From Quillaja saponaria (taxonomy: Eukaryota > Streptophyta > Magnoliopsida > Fabales > Quillajaceae): a stretch of 64,000 nucleotides of DNA. This document shows positions 34,918 to 48,900 of the stretch, piece after piece; position 1 is the stretch's first letter; each line of letters opens with the position of its first letter. The position numbers were made by a program, and so were the translations under genes. Below the pieces are notes generated by a model. It was not told the DNA's origin. It saw only the letters and a list, made by a program, of their open reading frames with translations, and ran no database searches. Where the stretch lies: assembly GCA_029379385.1 (NCBI GenBank), contig CM055612.1, forward strand, positions 11,408,001 to 11,472,000, given 5' to 3'.

Positions 34918-35588
34918 CCTAGTTTAGTTTGGTAAGCAATTCAGAATAATGATTTATGCACAATTGGAGTGAGAATGAAATGCTTTAAAATAAAATGATT
35001 ATTCTATTATATTGTTTGGTAGCATTAGTAAAAAATAATTATTTAATTTAATTTTTTTATTTGTTATGTAGTTTTAAACATGTAATATTATATTAAAATG
35101 ACAAAAATATCCCTTAATAGATAAAGTAATACAAATGTAACATAATTTATTAAATTTATATATTTCTAAATTTTTTTAAAAATTTAAATTTATTATTTAT
35201 TTATTTGTTATTATTTTTAAATACAAATTTTTAAAATTTTTATTTTATATGATTTTATATTATTTAATGTGATATAAAGGGTATTTTTGCCATTTATAAA
35301 TTGACCATATTTATTATTTCGCTTATTTTTTATTTATAATATTATTTTATTAATCTACAACTTTTTTTTGAGTTATTTATTTTATGTGTTAGAATAGTAT
35401 TTTTGTCATTTAACTTAACTAAATCGATTTTATAAAAATATGAATAAGAAATCCTATCCTTATAGAATAAAATAATCGGAATGGAATGACCATTCTAAAA
35501 CTAAATATGTACCAAACAAAAGATTGCTTATTCCATAAAATCATATATATAATGAAATGATCATTTTTGCATACTAAACTAAACCCAT
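34918..35588. mobile_element. MITE-like element A, inverted ends TAGTTTAGTTTGGTA
   Basis: The left end CTAGTTTAGTTTGGTAAGC pairs with the right end GCATACTAAACTAAACC. The inside is AT-rich with no coding sequence. It shares internal phrases with the element at 35823-36712 (for example TTAAAATGACAAAA.TATCCCT.AATAGAT). Confidence 0.6.
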
Positions 35589-35822
35589 AGAGTTATTAAG
35601 AATTGACTATTGGTTAAATAATTTATACCTAATTTATTGATTTTATGTGTTTGAATCCTTTTAGAAAGTTTGAAAATGAAGTAAAATCATACGGATACTC
35701 CAAGACTACTAAAAGAAAATTATTATAAGGTTGACATATGGACCAAGTAATCTATTTATAAGATATAATAATAATTGATACTTGAAAATTATGAGAATAT
35801 GGTGTTGACAATATTATTATAA

Positions 35823-36712
35823 TTAGTTTGGTACGCATAAATGATTTTTGTGGAATTGGAATGGGAATAGAATGCAATGTAATAGAATGATCATTCTATT
35901 TTTTTTGGTAGTGTCGGTAAGAAATAATCATTTAATTCTATTTATTTATTTTCTAAGTAGTTTTTAGATATGAAATAATATAAAAATTATGTTAAAATGA
36001 CAAAAGTATCCCTCAATAGATTAACATAATTTATGAAATATATATTTCTTAATTTAAAAAAAAAATTTATATTATATATTATATATTTATTAAATAAATA
36101 ATAATTATTACTTACATTTATTCTATTATTAATTGTATTTATTTTGTTATTTATTATTTTTATTATTTATTAATAAAAATATTTTAGTTTAAAATTACTT
36201 AAATAATTTATTTATTTAACATTAATTAATTATTTATAATTATATTATTTACTATAATATCAAGGGTATTTTTGTCATTTGACTAAAATTAAGTGATTTA
36301 TTTATTTAATATTAATGAATAATTATATTATTTACTATGATACGAAAGATATTTTTGCCAATATATAAACTTTTTAGTTTTATATTTTTTATTATTTAAT
36401 GTGTTATGAAGGATATTTTTGTCATTTTGACTAAATTAAATATATTTATTATTTAATTTATATATTTATAATAATATTTAACTTTTTATTTAATTATTTA
36501 TTTTATTAATAAATTTTTTTTTTGTCATTTAATTAAACTAAATATATTTCATAGAAGTATGAATGAACAATTCACTCCTTACGTGAGTTTGATGATTCCT
36601 ATCTTTGTGAAATAAAATGGCCAAAATGAAATGAGTATTCTGAAATTAAAAATATACCAAATGAGAATCACGTTGGAATGAAATAGTCATTTCAATATAC
36701 CAAACTAGCCCT
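35823..36712. mobile_element. MITE-like element B, related to element A
   Basis: The left end TTAGTTTGGTACGCATAAATGA pairs with the right end TATACCAAACTAGCCCTTAA. GGGTATTTTTGTCATTT-type phrases recur inside. It is about 240 bp from element A in the same orientation. Confidence 0.6.
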
Positions 36713-37324
36713 TAATGAATTTATAATATTTGACACATTAGTAAAATGTGTCAGGTGTAATTAGATGTTCACCAATCCTGATCTCCGGATTTCAAACCCA
36801 AATATTTTCTTAGCAAGGTGGATGAACATACCGTTGAGCTGAATAAATCTAGTTATTTTAATATTCATTCCACCTCCTTTATGTTACATAAAGTGTTGTA
36901 GAATTTTATTTGTCCAATTTTTTAATTATAGTTACTCTATTTAATACAAATTAAAATTATAAGGATAACATTATCTATTTGTCTTATTTTTCAAAACAAA
37001 ATTTAAATTTATAAGGATGAACTTCAATTTTCCTATGTAAATTATAAAGGAAAAAAAAAGGGTAAATACGCAAAAGAAAATTAAAATTTCTTTCTTTTCT
37101 TTTACTCCATTTCCTTTTTCTGAACAGCAAACATGGAAAAGAAGACAAAAGAAGAAATCCGTTGGAGCCCCGCCCCGCTAATTCAGTTTTGAGTTGACTT
37201 TTTGACCGTCGATCTGCCGCAGTCTGAGCTAACTTCATATTTTCAACCTTCGGGTCTCGAAATAGAAGGATCGCCATTTTTGCTATGGATGATTAATTAA
37301 CCAGTTCGAAAAATCCATTTTCAG

Positions 37325-40300
37325 ATGACAAACTCAATGACCACGTCTATGAGTAGGTCTCGCTCATATGCCATCGTCTCCTTCTTTGTTTCGGTGCACC
37401 CTCACGAGACTTCTGCTCTGATTCACTCTTTCTTATGCTTCTTCTTTGTGAGCACCGTTTCTGTGCTCTAATACGATCTTCAAATTTAAAATTTTAGTTT
37501 TTGCTCAATTAGAGTGTAATTCTTAAATTTTGATTCATTTGGGTTTTGTTAGAATTTGCTCAATTCTCCATTTTTTTCAATTGCAGATTTTGAGTGCCTA
37601 TTTTGTAGTGCTGCCATTGCGCGATGAGGGTGCAATCTCTTTGGGTTTATCGAACCTACCTAGTTTGTTTGTGGGATCTTTAGTGCTCACTCTAATTGCT
37701 GCGCCTGTTTCAACTCTCGTTTTCTCTCTGCCTAATCTTTCTAAAGGCAAGGTGTGTATGTCTTTGACATTTGCATCTATATTTATCTTAGAGGTTTTCT
37801 TCCCTTATTTTTTGATTACTACTATGTTATTGGCAACGTATATTAGACCTTTTCTTGTCTAAACACAAGGCTATGTAAATGAGAAACATATATATGAGAA
37901 ATGGCATCAAATTGTGCTTTCCAGAGGTATAATTATGTCATAGACAAACATTAGAATTTCATAGGCGGGTCCATTGTTTCATAGATGTTTTATAACTTAC
38001 TTAGTCTGCTGAGTTAGAATTATGTTGATTATTCCAAGGTTGAAAACAATGACAAGGACTACTCTTTGATTTGTAAATTGGTACTCTTTTATTTTGAGTT
38101 ATTTGGAGCTAAATGGTGATGTTTTGTGGATTCTCAGTACGTAAGTATCAAACTATTATCTGATGGTGTTAAGAGCATGTAATAAAACTTTTTAGCTTGT
38201 GTGCTATATTGCTTGCCACCTAGGTTGCATCGACACAGCCAGGACAGCTTGATATAATATTAAAGTAAATAATTTTCTAATCAAACTTGAATCGTAAATA
38301 ATAGTCACTGGCTAAAAACACAGAGCCATGTTTCTAGGAGTAATGTATAAGTAACAGAAAGCATGACTGAGTTGGCAAGCTTCTGTGGTGATTATTGTTT
38401 TAAATTTCACAAGATTAATATCTCTTGGTGTGTGCTCGTGTGTGTACTTGATGGATGCTTAAGACTTGACACAGTTGAAGGAATGGATAGATCAAAAAAG
38501 AGGATGGCAAGAGTGAGAGAGTGGGAGACAGACAGACCAAGAGAGATAGAGATGGGAGAGCAAGCAAGCTTACTGAGAATGAGAGCTGTCCTATCTGTGT
38601 TTGAGGGGTGTCCAAGCTGTGTCCCAATTGAAAATTTAAATAAATGATATTTTAATTGATTGAACACTTCTCACGCATGTGTCCAGGCAGTGTTCATATC
38701 TAACATATATCGGACACCAGTACTTTGGGTTTTCACATGTGTACATGCTTCATAGCTTGCCAGGGCCACTCATAGGAAACAATGTAGAAGTGTTACCACT
38801 TGAAAATAGGTATAGAGATCTTCAAAGAATTGCCCGTTGAGTAGTGAGATTTAATAATAGTTGAGTTTGAAAGCATTATAATAGCAGAAATGGACAAATT
38901 AATCATTTTTGTTTAAGGATCGTAATCTTTTAAGTAATGAAATTTACCTGTTTTTAATGTATGTTCCTTTGCATTCCTACTGTAATAGGTGCTTCTTGAA
39001 ATTCCAGGCTTTGGTTTTGATACACAGATTTTTTAGTGTATCACTTATTGTGTTCTATGTTCTATGGCACTATTCATCTGCTGGATATTCTTCACCCAAA
39101 GTGAAGGTAAGTTGAGAATCTCAACAAGTGTATTCCTTCTTATTTTCATCTACTCCAAGTTTATTTCTATATTTGATCTTGTAGTAATTGTTACTTCCAT
39201 ATTCAGGGGTCTGTTGATTTATCTTCGACCTTGAAGCATGACCAACAAGCCACTGCTGCAGCTTCAGTAGGTTGGGATGGCCATGGATGGTTTTACATTT
39301 CAGTCAGAGTTGGATTGTTCCTTTGGGTATGGATGTTGTAAATACATTGTATTGTTTTGAACTTAAAGATATATTCTAATTTAATTTCATTATATATTTT
39401 GATTAACCAATCTTTCTGAATACTTCAAAAAGAAACTTTACGGTAGGACATTCTGCTTTTTGAAGGTTGCTCTGCTTAATCTAATTACAATTTCTTCAAC
39501 CTGGGCTAGGGTGATTGATGTTATGGACACTGAGGTCAGTGTACTATGTACATTTTCTTTTAATTATGACTATGTTTTGGTGCACAGAAATAACTTGTTA
39601 AGTATTCAGTCAGGTTCAAGATTATTTGGGTTTATTGGAGCTGGTGCAACCCTTGGCCAACTTTTTGGGTCCATATTTGCTACGGGATTGGCTTGGTTGG
39701 GCCCATGTATGCTTGAGTCCCTATCTGTTTCTTCCTCTATCTTCCCTTACCTATTGTTGTGGGTTCTGAATGTAAATGGTTTGTTACTTGTAGTTCTACT
39801 TTTATTTGCTGCTTTGTTAATGGAATTTGCTGCACAGTCATCAAAAGGGATAAGCCAAGATCTGTTCCATTCCCATAGCCAAGAAGAACTGTTACCCATC
39901 AGGTCATTTAATCATCTCTGATTCATTTAACATACTTGACTAAATTGGAAATAAAGTTGGAACTTTCAAACTTCCAGGGGTTCTCCAGTCTGGCCATCAT
40001 GTCATTTAATCATCTTTGATTCCTTCTGATAGCAGGTGGAAACTAGGCTTTTGGCCAGTTTTCTCTAATATGTTTGGGCTGAGTTTAACATTTCAAAACA
40101 AAAGACAGTAAACTCAAAAATTAACATCATACTAAATCTTAACAGAAATATCTAGATTGTTAATATGTTTTCTTTATTGGTTTTTAAATTTCTTTGCAAA
40201 TTGAATCTATACAAAAGATAATGAGTAATGCTACATATACACACCTTCTTCACACAATATAAAATCATTTAACTAAGTGATAAATTCTTTTAAAGTGATT

Positions 40301-43300
40301 GATAATTGTGATAACTCAGATATAAATTTATCAATCACTTTACATGGATTTATCACTCAGTTCACATGAATTTATCCCTCAGTTTACATGAATTTATCCC
40401 TTAGTATACATGAATTTATCTTTATGTGAGAAAGTTGTGTGCATGTAGCATTACTCAAAGATAATTGATTACTTATGATTTCAATGTACGTGTAATATGG
40501 CACCTCTCCCTCCATCATTCCAAAAGAATTTTTAAGGGGGGAAAAAAAAAAGACGAAGCTAAATATGGTGCTTTGGATTCCATACACTTCTTTGAACCGA
40601 TTTTCTAAAAGCATAGAGATTGGTTAATATATTATGGGAAGGCACCGTGGGCGGGATTTATGGTTAAATATAAACCTCATATTTTGTTGATTTGCTTATT
40701 TATTTCATTATCAATTTGTTTTTGAATTAGAGAAGCTGATGCTGATCAACAAAATGAGGGTGATGGCCAGATTGAACATGCTCTCAGAAGTTCACCAAAG
40801 TCATCTACTTCCATGGAAAAGCTTAATGTTTGGGCCATCTTAGATGGACTCTGGCTCATACTTTCTTCAACTTACTTGTTGTATGTGTCCTTGTTCCTCT
40901 GGTTGGGTGCAGTTATCTCTTCGTTCTTTTATTTTCAGGTAATTAATCGCCTTTGTTATGTACTTTGAGTTTCATAATCAGCATTGGAAGTTCTGTTTTA
41001 TGATTCATTGAAGATGAAGTGTCATCTGTATGCATATAAATCACTGCAAAATTTTTCTTTTTCCATATCTACCCTCTCTTTTTTTCTTGGAAAGATTGGG
41101 TAAAGGGAAAGGAAAATGCAGAAGCTCTGAATTGTCAAAACTATTTCTCTTCCCATACTCCTCATCCGTTCCAAAGACTGGATAATATCCTTTTGGTTTC
41201 TCGTTTTCTTAAACTGATACAATCAAACTTCTCCTTCTTGTGCTGCAAAACTACTGCTTATCATCTCTCCATTTGTTAAATTCTATCCTTACAGAAGCAT
41301 TTATTTTATATACTGAGTTCTTGAAACAAATTTATGATTCTCATGTCTCCAAAAAATTCTGTTTATTAAGATGGATTTAATTCAGTCAGTTGTCAGAGAA
41401 TTTAATGATACAGAACTAGAGGGTCCTGCCTACAGCTGCTGCAAATTAGGGTTATCAGTTACAAAAATAAAGGAATTTATGTTTGGTTTTACGAGGAAGG
41501 TTTTAGAGTTGCAGGCTGAGTTGAGTCTGAGCAGAATGGGGCTTCAATACAAAACAAGGGGTGAATATGAACGAATGAAAAGGAGAAGCATTCTTTTAAT
41601 ATAAAAATTGAGTAGCGACAATTTGAATGTTAGCAGTTATGACAAATTAAGGGCTATAGGTTTCTATGAATAAGAGAAGGGGTATGGATTCGGGTGGATC
41701 CAGAAAATCTTTCCAGTGGGGGAACATATTACTAAAATGATCACAAATGTAATATAAATTTTGTAAAATAGAAAAGAAGAACTACGGTTTTGCAGAAACA
41801 ATAAGTAGGAATATAGTTATTAAGAACATGCTAATTGCTGCCTAAATTTAAAAAGTAAGACCCATCGGCTTATTCGTTAAACAACAACTCTATTAAAATC
41901 TACTGTTTATATAAATCTGAGTTTTAAAGTTTTTATCTATATTCTTTAGGAAAATGTAAAAGTTTCAATTTACATATTGGCAAACAGTCAATCTCTCATT
42001 GATATTCATGCAAGTGATAAACAATCAACCACTACCCAAATAACTAATTAAAAGGAGAAAGACAATACAATAAATGAATGGACTAAGAGTCTTTATTGTA
42101 CCTTCAAAGGCTTGATGAAGAAGAGCAGTCCAAGATTTCTTATGTAAAAATGACAAATACAAATTGTGTGCTTTAACTCAGTCTGAGAGCGAGGTGGTCA
42201 TAATTAAAAGATACTTCTGTTTTCTTCTAGTTTTATTTTGGTGGGGCATGTGCCCTCAGTGGCCTCTATGTGGATCCATCCTTGGGTGTGGTTACTAAGA
42301 GGCTGAGTTTGGTTAAAAACTGTCTGGTTAATTATTTTGAGGGGTGCTTTTTCTACCACTTTTCAAAAGTTAGGAGTGCTTTTAAAAGTACCACAGGGAA
42401 TGCTTTTAAAAGCTGATTGTGGATTTTTGTCATATGCTTTTACACAGTTGAAAGCCATAACAACTTTTTAAAAGTCACAATATTACGAAACTTAACTTAA
42501 GAGAAAAAGGAAAAGCTAAAGAGATAGAGAGTGGATATGCTCTTTCTTTGATTGGGTCAATGAGGGCTTTAATTTTTAATAAGTAAGTGGAGACACAATG
42601 AAATTTTACATATGCTTATTTTGAATATTAAAAAATTACAATGTACAAAATGAAATTTTGGAAGTTAGTGGGGCACGTGGCCCCACTATCCTCTATGTGG
42701 ATCTATCCTTGGGTATGGTAACTAAGAGAAAAGGGAAAAACCTAACAAAGGTCTGGAGACAGGATATGGTTTAGACATGCAAAGAGGAAGAGAAGTTTTA
42801 GACATCAAAAAAACAAGAAAAAGGATAATTTGGGGCTATTAGTTCTATAGGTTTGATAGTAGTAATACATGAACTGTAAAGTGCCAAAAAAAAAAAAGTA
42901 AATCTGAAGAGAAAACTTTTTATCAGATGCATTTTATTGAAGTTTCAAATCTGTTCCTACAAAGGCATCCTGTACCACGTGCCATAAACTATAGAAAATC
43001 TAAAAAATTTAATAAAATGTACTATGAACGAGAAATCAGAACTATACAAAAATTGTCTCCGTATTGTATTGCCAGGCCTTCAATGATGAAGTTGAGATCA
43101 CCAAAACTGAAATAGCTTTTGTATACAACTATTTCTCCTTGCTGTATCAGATAGGTCTTGTTTACAAGATGTGATAGAGCACTGTTATCCATGAAAAGCT
43201 ATATTGTGCTTTTGTTGAACAGGAAGAATTGACAGAAGTTCATCCAATTTTAAAGAAAAAGATTTTCTAAAGATTAAACCATAAATTAATCTGGTTGTCT

Positions 43301-45381
43301 TATCTGATTTTGAGATGAAGCAATCCATATAATCTCCAGTTGCTACTGAATGGAGTAGTAATTAAACCTTGACATTTTATCTTTGTAAATGTTGGTAGCC
43401 TGTCCCCTTATGACTTCCTCTGTCAAGTTTCATATAATTAAATTGAGCAAATGACTACACTTGCAGTTGCGGCTTCTCATCCTAAATACTGAATGACCAT
43501 GCATTACAGGAAATTTTCATATTTCAGGCTATTCTATTGTATATTGCAATCCATATAAAATTATGTAAAGTTATCTAGATGAACAAACCCACAGCAAATG
43601 TGCTTCTTGTCTAGAAACGTATCTCATTCAGGATTAATGCTTGTGTTACTTAATTTGTGATAGAAAATATAGTTTTGTGAGTTCAGTTTACTGAGGTTAC
43701 TTTAATATGGTGTTGAAGCTCCTATGCCTACCGCTCCAAAAATGTACTTTTCCTCTCTCTCTCTCTCTCTCTTTTTTTTTTTTTTTTTTTTTTTAACTTT
43801 CTTTCTTTCTTTTAGGGGGAGGGGATTGCTCAGGTGTTTTAGTCTATTTTTTGTATATGTCCACTTGCTAAGTGGCTGTTGATATTTTATGTGATTTATG
43901 GGAAATATTATGCTTAAATATCAGCTGATTACATTTTCTGTTGTTTACCATTGTAGAAAGTGAATGTGATTGCCCTGACTGTTACCAGCTCTCTTGGTAG
44001 ACAAAGATTGTTTGCTGAGATAAATAGCTTTATTGCTGTTTTTATCCTTGCTGGGCAACTCACCTTAACGGTATGGATTCTGAAAACAGGTATCTGCTGT
44101 CTTTCTTGATGATGGTCTTGGTACCACCGCAAAGAGCTAAAGACATGATACTACCTCTATGTCTCTATCTTGTATTTTTCTCATTCTATTATGCATCCTA
44201 CCGTGTTTATGTTACTTTTACTTATCTAGTGCAGGGTCGTATTCTTACTGTTGCTGGGGTCACTATAGCTATTTGCTCTGCCCCATTTGTTGGCTTCTTA
44301 AATTTGGTTGCAATTGCTGTTTGGCCGACTTGGGTGGTTGTTGCTGTTCTAGAAACCCTGCGAAAGGTTTGTCTTACTTACATGACTTCCAAATGCATCT
44401 TGTTGCTTTTACTGGATGTGTTGATGTTAGCTTGATCATATTTTACTGTCTGGTTAATTCTTTTGGGTTAAACCATTAATTAGTAATAGTATGTATCAAA
44501 GTAGCAGTTGGCTGGGTAAGTTGATGAGTTTTGATTTTTCAACTTATCAGCTAATAAATATATGTTATGTTTCTATTTAAGCAGGTTGTTACTTATGTTG
44601 TGACCAGACCTGGAAGAGAACTTCTATTTACTGTTGTATCACAGGAGGAGAAATACAAAGCCAAGGTATAATTCCCTCCCTCACTCTCTCTGTCTCAATC
44701 TCTGTGTTTCACCCTAATAGACGTCATTGTGAACTTGCTATTAATTGGCGCCCAAGAGCATAGCTAATCCGCTACATATCTTCTTCACCTTGAAGCACGC
44801 ACAAGAGCATAGCTATGTTAAAGTCAAATTTCACTGCCTGAGAAACCCTTATATGTTACAATATATCCTATTGCATGAATCACATGCCATGAACATACAA
44901 TTGAATATCCAAGTGTATGAAAGCAGCATTTCACCAACTACATGCTGCTGCAGGTGTGCATAGATGTATTAGTTCAAAGGCTTGGAGATGCTACAGCAGC
45001 AGGAATGTACAAACTGCTTTTTAATGTTCTCAAAGGAAAAAGCGTCAACTGTTTCTCTGTATGCCCTCCCTGTACGTATAACGCTTTATACAATTTTCTT
45101 TTCTTTGTGGATGAAAAATAAAAGTGACTAGTTGCTTATTGATCCAATAATCCTATAGTTTACTCAGTTGCTTATTGATCCAACAAGTCTGTAGTTTCCT
45201 TCAAATTGTTGGCCTTGTATTTCCTTTTTGGTTTTATCTCTCACTATCTCGGATGGAAACTAATGTTTTGGAACTTCACTTTGTCTTACACCAGATCTGT
45301 TTATTGTGGATAGTCACAGCATTTCATTTAGGTCGCCGTCAAGAACAACTTGCCAAATTCCAGACAATTTCCACTTCATAA
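37325..45381 (+). CDS. Multi-span membrane transporter, ADP/ATP-carrier (TLC)-like MFS protein, frameshift near the end
   Basis: Thirteen exons in phase: 37325-37447, 37587-37751, 39008-39106, 39207-39326, 39466-39534, 39610-39706, 39794-39902, 40731-40938, 43957-44070, 44235-44366, 44585-44665, 44954-45071 and 45295-45381, about 506 residues. There are ten or more hydrophobic segments, with a loop around residues 260-295 rich in charged residues and Ser. WARVIDVMDTESGSRLFGF, then IGAGATLGQLFGS, matches the membrane segment shared by bacterial and plastid ATP/ADP translocase-like proteins (family knowledge). Plastid or other membrane location is not settled; substrate unknown. Exon 12 has 118 nt where 117 keep phase: AAAAA at 45037-45041 is probably one A too long. 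Removing one A gives GKASTVSLYALP, which joins the last exon's ICLLWIVTAFHLGRRQEQ. Read literally, the C-terminus is altered after about residue 469. Confidence 0.8.
41683..42290. repeat. Repeat block with GTGGATCCA ends in the transporter's intron 8
   Basis: GGGTGGATCCAGAAAATCTTTCCAGTGGGGG (pattern near 41693) faces ATGTGGATCCATCCTTGGG (near 42268). A second copy of the right-hand phrase lies at 42668-42725 (GTGGGGCACGTGGCCCCACTATCCTCTATGTGGATC pattern). It may be one or two decayed short transposons. Low certainty. Confidence 0.35.
43752..43794. repeat. (CT)n followed by poly-T in intron 8
   Basis: About ten CT units, then about 22 T. Confidence 0.95.
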
Positions 45382-45552
45382 GAATTTTTGGAGTTACTGT
45401 ACAGCTGCTGCTACAGACATTAACTTTTGAATTCAAATATTAAGTTGATTTTTTCCTTCCAACTGTCTCCTTCCCAATACTATGTCTGCATTGTATCAAT
45501 TGGGAAGAAGAAAAAACGCTAAAATGTATTCCCATTCCACATGAATGCACAC

Positions 45553-45930
45553 TGTAGTAGACAAAATTCTTAGTCTAATCATGAAGTGCCACGTGCATAT
45601 AATAGTGTCCAAGAAATCATTGAAGTAAATCAATTACTTAAGATATCCAATAAGGTATTGCCACATGTTAGATAGGCCTCTTCAAAATCCCTATAAATAG
45701 AGAATTCTCACAACAAACTACGCTACTCGTTGAATAATTTAACTATCGTGATAAACTTTTACGTCATGAAAAATTGACAATATTAAACCAACTAAATAAT
45801 ATGTGGGTTTTCAAATATTAATTGTTTTATTGTGAAAAATATTATACCTTATTCATTGATAAATTAATATAAATATTATTTTATGTATATTATTTATTAT
45901 TTATTTAATATGTCAAAATTTGTGTTTACA
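45553..45930 (+). mobile_element. Possible solo LTR or LTR fragment
   Basis: Begins TGTAGTAGACAAAATTC and ends TTTGTGTTTACA, about 380 bp. CTATAAATAG at 45691-45700 is a good TATA box followed by a leader-like segment, as in LTR promoters. No clear target duplication, so the ends are uncertain. It lies just downstream of the transporter gene. Confidence 0.4.
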
Positions 45931-48900
45931 CAGGCACAATGTAAGGAATCAAGTTATATTAAGATTGAGTTTCTTAATGTTTTCAAGAGGGTTGTGACTT
46001 TTAAAAGTCACAAATATGGTGGTATTTTTAAAAGTTGGCTGTAATATTCTGACAGTTATTCTTACACAGCTGAAGTTGAAGGTCACAATAATTTTTAAAA
46101 CATAATTACCAAATTTAGGTTGAGTTTGATAATATTTATCAAGAGGGTGTTTTGGCTATTAAAAAGTCATATGTTTTTTTTGAATCACACCAAATGATGC
46201 TTTTAAATGCTAGTTGTGGCTTTCCAAAATTAAAAAATCATCTTATAATTTTAAAATATTACTAAATATATCTTCAAAACAAAATAAAACAGGTACCGAC
46301 ATTCAAAAAAGTTACAGCTTACGACTAATGTATAAGAATCTGTATATTGGACTTTATGTTTGAAAGACTTTTACTCAAAGCAATTAGAGCACACGTTTAA
46401 AATTAAATAGTAATTTATTAAGTGATTAAAATTAGAATTAGCTTGGGAGCAGTGACTAACGGTGCACTTAATTTTTACTAAAAATATTAATACAAATGCG
46501 AATTTATTTTCTATTGGGTCCATGGAAGTAAGGTTATCTATCATATGCTGTACTTAGTTGTGAAATGATTATTAAGGAATTTATTATGATTTGATTGATA
46601 TTAAGGAGTTGATTATAATTATATTATTGTAATTGTGATTGATAGAACTAAGATTTAATTATGAGTACAATCATAGACAAAATTATAAAAAAAATTATGT
46701 CTTAATTCTATCATTAGTCAACTATAATTGTTTTTGTAATGCCTATAAATTAAAGATTTTACCATTGTGATTGAGTGAGCTTCATATTCATTTATAGAAC
46801 CACAGATATCTTGTATCTCTTTTTATCTTGTCATTTGTCTCATTTATTTTAAATTGCTACAATGACCACAATCAAAATATAAAGTTTGGTTCAAGTGGTA
46901 AGGTATTTGAGCTTAGCAGTTGAAGGATCTCTGCAATGTCAGGGATTTGAGCTTGCAGGAAAACAATTGTAAGGAAGGGGCAACCACAAACTTTGAACGA
47001 GATTAAGCTTACAGCCAAAGGGTGTAAGAATACTAAATGAATATATATATATATATATATTCAATTATGCCTCTATTGAGTAGAGCAACAACTATTTCAA
47101 TTAAAGGAAAACGTTGACAAAATACATCTAAAACAATTAAACAAGAAGAATTCAAAATTTTGTTTTGAATTTAACAAAAATAATAGAAAAAGTTAGGGAC
47201 ATGGGAAAAATTGTTGTAAATAAGGATAAGTCATACATTTCCTTTCACATATCAAATAAATCTTAGAATTACATTCTCAAAATCTCATACTTTTAAATTT
47301 TGTTGTCAAATAAGCCTTAAATTTTATATTATCACTTTTTATGTCACTTTTATAATTTTATTTTTTATTTTTTATTTTTTATTTTAAGTTTAAAATGTTA
47401 ATTAATTAAAATATTTTTAATCACATAATTTAAAATTAGAAAAAAATTCATTATATAATCATTAATAAAAAATAAAAAAATTCTAAAAATTCTAAAAAGT
47501 TCTCATTATCTCCTTTTATATTTTTTTTCTAAAAATATTTTCTTAAAAAAATATCATATTTGATTTCAACTTGAATTACTATATTTCCTCATTATTAAAT
47601 TAAAACTAACTATAAAAAAGTTTATATTCATTTTATAAGAAAATGAACAAAGAAAAAGTAACATATATATGAATATAATTTTTTAATTTTTTTAAAAATA
47701 AATTAAAGGGATTAAGAAAATATCATTAATTTTTAAAATATTTATTCTTCTTTAATTATTAAATAATAAATTATAATTTTCTAAATTAAATAAAGTTTTT
47801 TGAAAAATTAATCTATTTAATTAATATTTTAAACCTAAAACTGAAAATAAAAAATAAGGGTAAAAGTGCTATAAAAATTTCTAATATAAAATTTAAGACT
47901 TACTTGAAAAGAATGTGAAGACTTATTCAGAATGTGAAGAGAAAAGTATAATTTAACTGTACTTTTTCTTAAATTTATTTTGTAAAATAATAATGAAGCA
48001 AATAAAATAATAAAGGAAATAAATATCATTTTAAATTTTTGTCCACAGACTTATTTTGGTTCATATTTTTTAATAAAAAAACTTCAGTTAAATTATATTT
48101 TTGTCTTTATAATTTGCTTCAAAATTTATTTAGTCTTTATATTTAAAAAAAATTATAATTGAGTATCTTTCTATACCCACTTAAAGAATAGCTGTGAGTC
48201 TTGAAGTTACCGTTAAAAAAACAGTGCCTTGATCCCGTATTTCAAATTGCAATAATCTCATTCTTTTTTTGCTTTATCAATTTCAAATTGTAACATACCA
48301 TTCTCTTTTGCTTTTTGTACGCTACTTTTTCTTCATCTCACATGACATAATTTTCTTACTCTTTCTACTTATTCTAAAATTCACTTTTTATTATGTTTTA
48401 GTAATTTTTACAATCTCTGATTCTGCTTAAGATCTGAATAATATTATCTTCTTGTTCGACTAATCTCAGTTTATAGATCTCTTTTGTGATTTCCCAAGCA
48501 ATTTCCTCACAACTGGTCCATGAATCAGTTTCTGAATTTTGAGCTTTCTTTAATATGATTTAAGCTTTTTGTCTACTTCCTTAATCGAAAATGTGAAAAT
48601 ATTGAATATAGAATTTGAATCTAGCTGTAATTATTCATTTTTCGTTCTTTTCATTAATTTCATCAAGTATATTCATTGTTCTATATTTTTGTAATGGCTT
48701 CTGAAAACTTTGATCGTATTTTGTAAAAACTGGTCAGTAGGACAATGTTGTTTATCAAAATGGGTTTTTGTTTTTCCCGATTCAGATTATTAAAGTTGCA
48801 TTGTCCTGGAACACTTCCATAACATGTTCAAGCTTAATCACTTCTGCTAAGATGTCTTTCGTAGGCAAGATGATTTTTGTAATCTTTTTTTCTTTTTCAC

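Noticed and set aside
36984..37277. 97-codon minus-strand frame beside the transporter's first exon
   Set aside because: No recognisable domain; overlaps the likely promoter of the plus-strand gene.
38363..38667. Frames on both strands within transporter intron 2
   Set aside because: No family resemblance; located between two well-phased exons.
39707..39793. Reading straight through between exons 6 and 7 of the transporter
   Set aside because: The frame is open, but a GT-AG intron here restores GPFLLLFAALLM, which fits the membrane segment better; intron retention remains possible.
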